DNA from: an uncultured Clostridia bacterium
GTDB taxonomy: Bacteria; Bacillota; Clostridia; Oscillospirales; Acutalibacteraceae
Length of the DNA: 11,549 nucleotides
Reading direction: 5' to 3'
Assembly (NCBI GenBank): GCA_944384865.1
Contig: CALWVC010000030.1
Location: 1 to 11,549, forward strand
The notes beneath the pieces are model-generated. The model was not told where the DNA came from. It ran no database searches and was given only the letters and a program-made list of their open reading frames with translations. Both the position numbers and the translations under genes were made by a program. Positions within the stretch are counted from its first letter, which is position 1. Every line of letters starts with the position of its first letter. Shown in pieces: positions 1 to 6,056 of this stretch.

Positions 1-672
1 AACACCTTTTTTTATGAGACCGGTAACCGCTTGGGTATCAATACGCTCAACAGTTATTGCCGGTTGCTTGGGTTTGGGGTGAAGACCGGTGTGGAACTGC
101 CGGAATCCGAAGGGATTCTGGCCGGGCCGGACTATGCGAAAAATATCAACGCTACCTGGTATCCGGGCGATACGGTCCAGGCGGCGATCGGACAGTCGTA
201 TAATCTGTTTACGCCGCTGCAGCTGGCGACTTATACAGCCACCATTGCCAACGGCGGTACCCGTTATCAAACGCATCTGCTGCATCAGGTCAAAAGCTAT
301 GATTTGACCAAAACGGTGCAGGATCAGACGGCGACCGTTGCGGCAGAGACCGGGTTGAGTACATCCGCATTGGATATCGTCAAAGATGGGATGCTGGCTG
401 CCGCGCTGGACGGTACTGCGTCGTCGGTGTTCGGCAACTACAGAATTGATGTGGGTGGTAAGACCGGTACGGCGCAGAATCCCGGTGATGATCACGGCGT
501 GTTTATTTCCTTTGCGCCGTATGAGAATCCGGAGATCGCGGTGGCGATCGTGGTAGAGCACGGATTGCACGGATATACCGCTGCGCCGGTGGTCAAGGCG
601 CTGTATGACGCATATTTCTTTTATGAAAATGAGGCGGAGCCGGTGGAAAGCGTAGGGACGCTGAAAAGTTAA
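1..672 (+). CDS. mrdA: Penicillin-binding protein, class B transpeptidase, PBP2-like (5' truncated)
   Basis: This is the C-terminal part of a class B (monofunctional) penicillin-binding protein, a D,D-transpeptidase that cross-links peptidoglycan on the outer face of the membrane. The frame is open from base 1 and the 223 visible residues begin with NTFFYETG. This matches the stretch that follows the second catalytic motif, so the first Asn is probably the N of SxN (inference; the Ser lies outside the window). A GDTVQAAIGQ block follows. The third catalytic motif KTGTAQ is at fragment residues 154-159 (bases 460-477). The catalytic SxxK and the N-terminal membrane anchor are upstream. The PBP2/MrdA elongation-type assignment rests mainly on the neighbouring minD: in clostridia an mreBCD-pbp2-min order is common. 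A SpoVD/FtsI-type relative is possible. The stop is TAA at 670-672 and no terminator follows, so readthrough into minD is likely. Confidence 0.85.
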   Translation, partial: NTFFYETGNRLGINTLNSYCRLLGFGVKTGVELPESEGILAGPDYAKNINATWYPGDTVQAAIGQSYNLFTPLQLATYTATIANGGTRYQTHLLHQVKSYDLTKTVQDQTATVAAETGLSTSALDIVKDGMLAAALDGTASSVFGNYRIDVGGKTGTAQNPGDDHGVFISFAPYENPEIAVAIVVEHGLHGYTAAPVVKALYDAYFFYENEAEPVESVGTLKS

Positions 673-681
673 GAATTCTAT

Positions 682-710
682 TTGACAGCAGATCGGGGCT
701 GTGATACAAT
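682..710 (+). promoter_or_regulatory. Sigma-A promoter of minD with extended -10
   Basis: A consensus -35 TTGACA (682-687), a 17-bp spacer and -10 TACAAT (705-710), preceded by TG one base upstream (702-703, extended -10), lie just after the PBP stop codon. Transcription should start near 717. The minD leader would then be only about 15 nt, with the ribosome site AAAGGGGTG (716-724) at the very 5' end of the RNA. The hexamers are read directly; the start point is inferred from usual spacing. Confidence 0.75.
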
Positions 711-731
711 GTTTTAAAGGGGTGTGGTGCG

Positions 732-1475
732 TTGGGCTCTGTAATTGTTATAACCTCCGGCAAGGGCGGCGTCGGGAAATCTACGGTTACCGCCTGTCTG
801 GGCCGGGCGCTGTGCACCCTCGGAAAAACAGTTGTGCTGATTGATATGGACGCGGGGCTGCGGTCGTTGGATCTGCTGTTGGATATGTCGGGCAAAACGC
901 TGTTTGATCTGAGCGATATTCTGGAGGGCCGGTGCAGTGTGTCGCAGGCGGTGTTGCCGCTGGACGATAAAACCGGGTTGTTTTTGGTGCCGGCGACGGT
1001 TGCGGCGACTGCAGTGCCAGATGTTGAACTGTTCCGGCGGCTGTGTGGAAAACTGGCCGAAATTTTTGATTATGTGTTATTGGATTCTCCGGCCGGCATT
1101 GGGCGTGGCTTTGAACATGCGGTGGCTGCGGCGGATAATGCGCTGGTAGTTGTTACGCCGGATCCGGTCAGCGTGCGGGACGGCGCTAAGGTTGCGGCGC
1201 TGCTGCGGCAGCGGCAGATTGAGCGCGCGCGGCTGGTGATCAATAAAATTCAGTCTGCGCTGATTTTAAACGGCGTTTTATTGAATCTGGATGAGATCAT
1301 CGATGCGGTAGGTCTGCAGCTGATCGCTGCGATTCCCAATGACGACGCGGTGATTTGCGCCGGGGCGCAGGGAGAACCATTGCCGGAATGTTATGCGGCC
1401 AGAGGGTTTATGAATTTGGCGAAACGGATGGAAAACCAGATTGTACCGCTATTGAATTTAAAGAAAATCTGTTGA
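732..1475 (+). CDS. minD: MinD-like septum-site ATPase (ParA/MinD P-loop family)
   Basis: This is a MinD/ParA-type ATPase that places the division site by binding membrane and partner proteins in its ATP dimer form. The deviant Walker A motif GKGGVGKST is at residues 10-18, with IDMDAGLRSLD at 37-47 and the LLDSPAG switch II region near residues 117-123. The length is 247 aa against about 260-270 for typical MinD. The start is TTG at 732: AAAGGGGTG at 716-724 gives a 7-nt spacer, and the first residues MGSVIVITSGKGG fit the family. The C-terminus (NQIVPLLNLKKIC) is shorter than the usual amphipathic membrane-targeting helix and contains a proline. No minC or minE flanks it: a PBP gene precedes it and mgsA follows after a 32-nt gap. 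It could be a division-site MinD using distant partners or a MinD-like relative with another cargo. The family call is firm, the role less so. Confidence 0.85.
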   Translation: MGSVIVITSGKGGVGKSTVTACLGRALCTLGKTVVLIDMDAGLRSLDLLLDMSGKTLFDLSDILEGRCSVSQAVLPLDDKTGLFLVPATVAATAVPDVELFRRLCGKLAEIFDYVLLDSPAGIGRGFEHAVAAADNALVVVTPDPVSVRDGAKVAALLRQRQIERARLVINKIQSALILNGVLLNLDEIIDAVGLQLIAAIPNDDAVICAGAQGEPLPECYAARGFMNLAKRMENQIVPLLNLKKIC

Positions 1476-1507
1476 CGTATCGTTGCCGTTGGAAAGGACG
1501 GGTTATT

Positions 1508-1903
1508 ATGAATATTGCATTGATTGCGCATGATGCCAAGAAAGAGCTCATGGTTCAGTTTTGTATTGCGTATTGTGGAATTCTCAGCCGGCATACGCTT
1601 TGCGCCACCGGGACGACCGGTAATCTGGTAGCTGAGGCGACAGGTCTGGAAATTACCCGGTTTTTAAGCGGCGAGCAGGGCGGCGATCAGCAGATTGCAT
1701 CCCGGATCGGCTGTAATGAAATTGATATGGTATTGTTTTTCAGAGACCCGCTGACGGCGAAGCCCAATGAACCCAACGATATGAATATTTTAAGATTGTG
1801 CGATATGCATAACATCCCGGTAGCGACAAATATTGCGACCGGCGAGGTGTTGATTCATGGGCTGGATCGCGGCGACCTCGACTGGCGGATTTATTCCAGA
1901 TAA
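1508..1903 (+). CDS. mgsA: Methylglyoxal synthase
   Basis: This enzyme converts dihydroxyacetone phosphate to methylglyoxal and phosphate, a cytosolic bypass of lower glycolysis that relieves phosphate limitation or sugar-phosphate build-up. The 131-aa product matches the short Gram-positive form. Visible family motifs are IALIAHD (3-9), CATGTTG phosphate-binding loop (32-38), SGEQGGDQQ with the catalytic-base Asp at D60, FFRDPL (77-82) and IPVATNIAT (103-111). Odd feature: the segment corresponding to PHDPD of the E. coli enzyme reads PNEPN here (86-90), so positions equivalent to His98 and Asp101 are both Asn, with an Asp immediately after (D91). The start is ATG at 1508 with GGAAAGGA at 1491-1498; an upstream extension of the open frame overlaps minD and is not needed. 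It lies 32 nt after minD, presumably in one transcript. Confidence 0.9.
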   Translation: MNIALIAHDAKKELMVQFCIAYCGILSRHTLCATGTTGNLVAEATGLEITRFLSGEQGGDQQIASRIGCNEIDMVLFFRDPLTAKPNEPNDMNILRLCDMHNIPVATNIATGEVLIHGLDRGDLDWRIYSR

Positions 1904-1955
1904 ACGCTGCACATGTTGCGCTGTAATCCTGGTAGTTGGATGAAAGATGCAGAGG

Positions 1956-1981
1956 TTGGAGTGTGACAGGATTTATATAAT
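1956..1981 (+). promoter_or_regulatory. Probable promoter of the T-box/hisS-aspS transcript
   Basis: A perfect -10 TATAAT is at 1976-1981, just before the T-box leader. The best -35 is TTGGAG at 1956-1961, but its 14-bp spacing is short, so the -35 assignment is weak. The predicted start would be near 1988, at the first bases of stem I. Confidence 0.45.
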
Positions 1982-1987
1982 CAGCAG

Positions 1988-2203
1988 GCTGCGACCGGAA
2001 AGAGTAGCCGTTTGATACCGCGCAGAGAAGGGCGCCTTTGTGCTGCGAGCGCCTGCGGCAGATCGGACGGTGAAGACATCTGTGAGTCTGTCGGGGACTT
2101 CCCGTTACAGAAGTTTTGAGCGGGGCGATATTCGTCCAACGCAGGGTGGCACCGCGGGTAAACGCCCGTCCCTGAAATCTGGGACAGGCGTTTTATTTTT
2201 TTA
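1988..2203 (+). promoter_or_regulatory. T-box riboswitch leader of hisS-aspS, specifier probably GAC (Asp)
   Basis: This RNA leader binds uncharged tRNA and switches between terminator and antiterminator, raising synthetase expression on starvation. The T-box AGGGTGGCACCGCG is at 2143-2156. Stem I carries AGAGTA at 2001-2006, then GCCGTTTGAT (2007-2016) pairing with ATCGGACGGT (2062-2071) through Watson-Crick and G-U pairs. Its distal hairpin pairs CCGC (2018-2021) with GCGG (2055-2058) and GGCGC (2031-2035) with GCGCC (2049-2053). The 3' strand of the specifier loop reads GAA GAC A TC (2072-2080). GAC at 2075-2077 follows the loop-E GAA and is followed by A, as is usual for specifiers; the overlapping CAT (2077-2079, His) fits less well. 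The antiterminator bulge UGGC (2147-2150) complements GCCA, so discriminator base G73, as in tRNA-Asp; bacterial tRNA-His has C73. An Asp response is inferred. Confidence 0.92.
2161..2203 (+). terminator. T-box intrinsic terminator
   Basis: AACGCC-C-GTCCC (2161-2172) pairs with GGGAC-A-GGCGTT (2181-2192) around an 8-nt loop and runs into TTTTATTTTTT. This is the alternative fold to the T-box antiterminator and should stop transcription when the tRNA is charged. Confidence 0.9.
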
Positions 2204-2436
2204 AATTGGATTGACCACCACAGGCGAATGATGCATGGATATTCTGCTGTTTAGCAGAACCGAGCGCTAAAATGTAGATTGTTTGATCGTGTACAAACAG
2301 CTGCGTTTTGATATGTGCCGTCAGATGGGGCGGGAGAAAGTAACATGAAATGATTTTCACAGACGCTGGCTGAAAGGCCGGGTTGCACAAATGCGATAAA
2401 GCGTTTGTATAAAAGGCAGAAAGGAAGGAATTGCAG
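2204..2436 (+). other. Long untranslated spacer between T-box and hisS
   Basis: These 233 bases carry no convincing gene: forward ATG-started frames are 12 codons or fewer and lack ribosome sites. It holds two small hairpins: CTGCT-GTTT-AGCAG at 2244-2257, and TGTTTG/CAAACA at 2280-2285 and 2294-2299. The end carries the hisS ribosome site AAGGAAGGAA (2421-2430). No second promoter is obvious. Confidence 0.5.
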
Positions 2437-3762
2437 ATGGATCTGATTGCAACTGCGATCAAGGGGACGAACGACATGTTGCCGGGTGAGGCCTATAAAT
2501 GGCATTATATCGAAAAAACTGTGGCACAGACCGCGGCGCTGTTCGGATTTCAGGAAATTCGGACGCCGGTGTTTGAAAAAACCGAGCTGTTTGAACGATC
2601 AGTGGGAGATACCACGGATGTGGTGCAAAAAGAAATGTATACGTTTAACGATAAAGGCGGCCGGTCGATTACGCTGCGTCCGGAGGGGACGGCGGGCGCG
2701 GTCCGTGCAGTTTTAGAGCATGGACTGTTTAATGACGCTCTGCCGGTCAGGGCGTATTATATTACTTCCTGTTATCGTTATGAAAAACCGCAGGCCGGTC
2801 GTTTACGGGAATTTCATCAGTTTGGAGTAGAGTGTGTGGGCGCCTCTCAGCCCGCCGCAGATGCGGAAATCATCCTGCTGGGCCGGATGGTATTGGAACG
2901 GCTGGGCATCGGCGGCGTGACGTTGCAGATCAATTCTATCGGCTGTCCGGAATGCCGCGCCAACTATACGGCTGCGCTGAAAAGCTATTTCAGCGCTTAT
3001 AAGGAGCAGCTCTGCGATACCTGTTTGTCGCGGCTGGACCGAAACCCGATGCGTATTCTCGATTGTAAGTCGCCGGTTTGCAAAGAAATTGCCGCGGGTG
3101 CGCCGGTGATTTTGGATTATCTGTGCGACGAATGCAAAGAACATTTTGAGGCGGTAAAAGGGTATTTGCAGGTTGCCGGGGTGGATTATATCGTGAATCC
3201 ACATATTGTCCGTGGACTGGATTATTATACAAAGACGGTGTTTGAATTTACCTGTGATCAGCTTGGCGCCCAAACGGCGGTCTGCGCCGGCGGGCGGTAT
3301 GACGGCCTGGCGGAAGAGCTGGGCGGGCCGCACCTGCCGTCGCTGGGATTCGCCATGGGGTTAGAGCGTGTTCTAATGTTGATGGAAAAGCAGAATCTGC
3401 CGTTTGAGGAGCCTGCTGTGCCGGATGTATATATTGCGCCGATGGGCGAAGCCGCGGCAGAACAGGCGATGAAGCTGTGTGCCGGTCTGCGGGCCGAAGG
3501 GTTTTCGGCGCTGACCGATTTGTCGGGCAGAGGCCTGAAGGCGCAGATGAAATATGCGGCGAAGATCAGGGCGAAATATGTGCTGGTGCTGGGCGATAAT
3601 GAGCTTGCGCAGGGAAAGGCGAATCTGAAAAATATGGCTACCGGCGCACAGGTCGAGATCGAGCTGCCGCACGGACTGGTATCGGCGGTATATGACGCCA
3701 ATATTCAGACGGCGTTTGACGATTTGAACGATACATTGGAGAACTTTGATAAACAGTCATAA
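2437..3762 (+). CDS. hisS: Histidyl-tRNA synthetase
   Basis: This class II aminoacyl-tRNA synthetase charges tRNA-His with histidine in the cytosol. The 441-aa product has the expected length. Visible elements in order: N-terminal KGTNDMLPGE; class II motif 2 region with LRPEGTAGAVRAVLEHGL near residues 78-95 and FHQFGVECVG after it; a Cys-rich insertion with CPEC, CDTC and CDEC pairs (about 170-235), as in Gram-positive HisRS; the histidine-binding RGLDYYTKTVFEF near 259; CAGGRYDGL; motif 3 GFAMGLER near 304; and a C-terminal anticodon-binding domain. The start is ATG at 2437 because GGAAGG at 2423-2428 gives an 8-nt spacer. A TTG two codons upstream (2431) is too close to that site. It is followed after 21 nt by aspS, with which it shares the T-box leader. 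Confidence 0.97.
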   Translation: MDLIATAIKGTNDMLPGEAYKWHYIEKTVAQTAALFGFQEIRTPVFEKTELFERSVGDTTDVVQKEMYTFNDKGGRSITLRPEGTAGAVRAVLEHGLFNDALPVRAYYITSCYRYEKPQAGRLREFHQFGVECVGASQPAADAEIILLGRMVLERLGIGGVTLQINSIGCPECRANYTAALKSYFSAYKEQLCDTCLSRLDRNPMRILDCKSPVCKEIAAGAPVILDYLCDECKEHFEAVKGYLQVAGVDYIVNPHIVRGLDYYTKTVFEFTCDQLGAQTAVCAGGRYDGLAEELGGPHLPSLGFAMGLERVLMLMEKQNLPFEEPAVPDVYIAPMGEAAAEQAMKLCAGLRAEGFSALTDLSGRGLKAQMKYAAKIRAKYVLVLGDNELAQGKANLKNMATGAQVEIELPHGLVSAVYDANIQTAFDDLNDTLENFDKQS

Positions 3763-3783
3763 TGTTGCGGAAGGGGAAGAATC

Positions 3784-5580
3784 ATGATGTTGGATACAAT
3801 GGGGAATTTGCGGCGCACCCATTACTGCGGAACACTGCGCGCCGAACATGTGGGGCAGGAGGCCGTCGTCTGCGGTTTTGTGCAGCGGCAGCGGGATTTG
3901 GGTCAGCTGATTTTTATCGATCTTCGCGATCGAACCGGCATTGTGCAGCTGGCGTTTGACGATACGACCGATCCGGCGGTGTTTGAAAAGGCAGGCGGTG
4001 TGCGCAGTGAATTTGTGATCATGGCGCGGGGAAACGTTCGCCGCCGTTCGTCGGTCAACGCCGATCTTCCCACCGGAGAGGTGGAGCTTGCGGTGGAGGA
4101 ACTGCGCGTTTTATCCAAAGCGCAGACGCCGCCTTTTGAGATTGTCGAGCATTCCAATGTCAAAGAAGAACTGCGGCTGCAATATCGGTATCTGGATCTG
4201 CGCCGCCCGGATCTGCAACGTAATCTGATGATGCGTCACCGGATTACCAAGGTAGTGCGGGACTATTTCGATGAAAACGGGTTCCTGGAGATTGAAACGC
4301 CGATGCTGATTAAATCCACGCCGGAGGGCGCGCGGGATTATCTGGTGCCGAGCCGGCTGTATCACGGTGAATTTTATGCGCTGCCCCAATCGCCGCAGAT
4401 CTATAAACAGCTGCTGATGGTTTCGGGATTCGACCGTTATATGCAGATTGCCCGGTGTTTCAGAGATGAGGATCTGCGGGCGGACCGGCAGCCGGAATTT
4501 ACCCAGATTGATCTGGAAATGTCCTTTGTAGATATGGAAGATGTGCTGCAAATCAACGAAGGGTTTATCAAACGGCTGTTTGGGGAGATTTTACACGTTT
4601 CACTGCCGGAGCATCTGCCTCGATTGACCTATCGCGAGGCGATGGAACGCTATGGTTCAGATAAACCGGATACCCGGTTTGCAATGGAAATCGTGGATTT
4701 AAGCGATCTTGTCAGGGACTGCGGCTTTTCAGTATTTGCCGGCGCTGTGTGTAACGGCGGCTCGGTGCGGGCGGTTTGCGCCAAAAATGCGGCGCAGGTG
4801 TATACCCGCAAAAAACTGGATCATTTGACCGAGGTTGCCAAAGGCGTTGGCGCGAAAGGGATGGCATGGATCCGTTTAACGCCCGACGGCGTGGCTTCAT
4901 CGTTTGCAAAGTTTATGACTGAAGAACAGATGCAGGCCGTCTTGAACAGGGTTGGCGCACAGACCGGCGATGTGGTGGTTATCATTGCTGACAAAGATCG
5001 GGTGACGCTGCCGACGCTGGGCGCGCTGCGGCTGGAAATGGCAAAAACGCTGGATGTGATCCCGAAAGATCAGTATCATCTTTTGTGGATTACCGAGTTT
5101 CCGTTTTTTGAATATAACGAAGACACCGGACGGTGGGACGCGATGCACCATCCGTTTACCGCGCCAATGGACGAGTGTATCCAGTATCTTGACAGCGATC
5201 CCGGCAAGGTGCGGGCGAAAGCGTATGATCTGGTATTCAATGGGGTGGAGCTGTCCAGCGGTTCGATCCGAATCACCGATCCCGCGTTGCAGAACAAGAT
5301 GTTTGCGGCGCTGGGGCTTTCCGAGGAAGAGGCGCGGCAGAAGTTTGGCTTTTTGACCGAGGCGTTTCAATATGGGGCGCCGCCGCATGGCGGTATGGGC
5401 TTCGGGCTGGACCGGCTGTGTATGGTGATGCTGCAGTGTGAAAGCCTGCGGGATGTGATCGCGTTCCCGAAAATGCAGAACGCGCGGGAATTGATGAGCG
5501 GTTGTCCGTCGCCCTGCGACGATGTGCAGCTGCAGGAATTGGGGATCGCCGTTCAAAAAAGTAAAGAACAGGCGGATTGA
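3784..5580 (+). CDS. aspS: Aspartyl-tRNA synthetase, bacterial type
   Basis: This class IIb synthetase charges tRNA-Asp. The 598-aa length is normal for the bacterial form with the inserted GAD domain. Motifs: OB-fold anticodon domain with FIDLRDRTGIVQLAF (about 42-56); YLDLRRPDLQ; motif 1 region FLEIETPMLIKSTPEGARDYLVPSR; ALPQSPQIYKQLLM; motif 2 region CFRDEDLRADRQPEFTQID; HHPFTAP; and motif 3 GGMGFGLDRL near residue 540. At the position discussed for non-discriminating AspRS (His31 in Pseudomonas) this protein has Leu, in RDLGQ. That leans to a discriminating enzyme, but the second diagnostic position falls in a region with a short gap, so this is not decisive. The start is ATG at 3784 with AAGGGGAAG at 3771-3779 upstream; a following in-frame ATG at 3787 cannot be excluded. 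It is second in the hisS operon under T-box control. Confidence 0.97.
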   Translation: MMLDTMGNLRRTHYCGTLRAEHVGQEAVVCGFVQRQRDLGQLIFIDLRDRTGIVQLAFDDTTDPAVFEKAGGVRSEFVIMARGNVRRRSSVNADLPTGEVELAVEELRVLSKAQTPPFEIVEHSNVKEELRLQYRYLDLRRPDLQRNLMMRHRITKVVRDYFDENGFLEIETPMLIKSTPEGARDYLVPSRLYHGEFYALPQSPQIYKQLLMVSGFDRYMQIARCFRDEDLRADRQPEFTQIDLEMSFVDMEDVLQINEGFIKRLFGEILHVSLPEHLPRLTYREAMERYGSDKPDTRFAMEIVDLSDLVRDCGFSVFAGAVCNGGSVRAVCAKNAAQVYTRKKLDHLTEVAKGVGAKGMAWIRLTPDGVASSFAKFMTEEQMQAVLNRVGAQTGDVVVIIADKDRVTLPTLGALRLEMAKTLDVIPKDQYHLLWITEFPFFEYNEDTGRWDAMHHPFTAPMDECIQYLDSDPGKVRAKAYDLVFNGVELSSGSIRITDPALQNKMFAALGLSEEEARQKFGFLTEAFQYGAPPHGGMGFGLDRLCMVMLQCESLRDVIAFPKMQNARELMSGCPSPCDDVQLQELGIAVQKSKEQAD

Positions 5581-5835
5581 ATCTATGGTTCGCCCGTCAG
5601 GGAAATGTAACCGGCAGGTGTAAGCGGTTATTATTCTGCATTACGATGTTCGGCGGCGTTGAAGTTGAAATGCTTTATACATTGGAGCGCCGGGCTTAAC
5701 AGCGAGGCTGCTCCGGAGCGGGTAAGACGGCGCAGAAACCCGTTTAAATGCCCGGCGGAGGTGTCGGGGCCGGCGTTGGATATATGTCCACAGAACACCG
5801 GGGGATTGCTGCTTGCTGTTATTTTGTTGAAATGA

Positions 5836-5875
5836 AAACGGCATATCTGCGGAAAGCACCGCAGATATGCCGTTT
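5836..5875. terminator. 17-bp perfect hairpin, probable bidirectional terminator
   Basis: AAACGGCATATCTGCGG (5836-5852) pairs perfectly with 5859-5875 around the 6-nt loop AAAGCA. The stem is flanked by A-rich bases on the left and TTT on the right, so each strand gets only a short U-run (TTTAAAT forward; a longer TTTTCATTTC-like tail in reverse). It lies between convergent aspS and the minus-strand operon, where a shared terminator is expected. The stem is seen; the function is inferred. Confidence 0.7.
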
Positions 5876-5983
5876 AAATGTATGTATACCGTTATGTGTA
5901 GAAGGCGCTTGAGTTTGTTTGAGCCTTGCACAGAGAAAGACGCAAATAAAGCGCCGGACAATGCTGTGATTTAGCAAGGGTTT

Positions 5984-6003
5984 ACACCGATTCACACCGA
6001 ATC
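5984..6003. repeat. 10-bp tandem repeat ACACCGATTC / ACACCGAATC
   Basis: Two adjacent 10-mers differ at one position. They lie about 55 bp past the end of the minus-strand operon, close to where base composition changes. No function is recognised. Confidence 0.6.
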
Positions 6004-6056
6004 CCGGAAAACCATATCGAAGTTTTTGCGCCGGATCAAGGTGATGCGACGGCGGT

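Larger units (their letters stand above)
5581..6056. other. Gene-free convergent intergenic region with structured repeats
   Basis: No convincing gene on either strand. It contains: an inverted repeat CGCCGGGC (5688-5695) / GCCCGGCG (5750-5757) enclosing the palindrome GCTCCGGAGC (5710-5719) and a smaller stem CGGGT (5719-5723) / ACCCG (5738-5742); the 11-mer CCGTTTAAATG twice (5740-5750 and 5870-5880); the 17-bp terminator-like hairpin listed separately; and a 10-bp tandem repeat at 5984-6003. The open frame on the minus strand across 5641-5961 reads straight through the hairpin and has no family look. Confidence 0.6.

Noticed and set aside
1355..1507. Upstream extension of the mgsA reading frame over the 3' end of minD
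   Set aside because: The extra 51 residues have no family match, and ATG 1508 has a good ribosome site and starts exactly where MgsA proteins start.
2803..3333. Long antisense open frame inside hisS
   Set aside because: It is complementary to conserved HisRS coding sequence, has low-complexity content and lacks a ribosome site; it is a by-product of GC-rich codon bias.
4897..5556. Long antisense open frame (219 codons) inside aspS
   Set aside because: It mirrors the conserved AspRS C-terminal half and has no recognisable domain or start signals.
5641..5961. Minus-strand open frame downstream of aspS
   Set aside because: It translates straight through the 17-bp terminator hairpin, has no ribosome site and no family resemblance.
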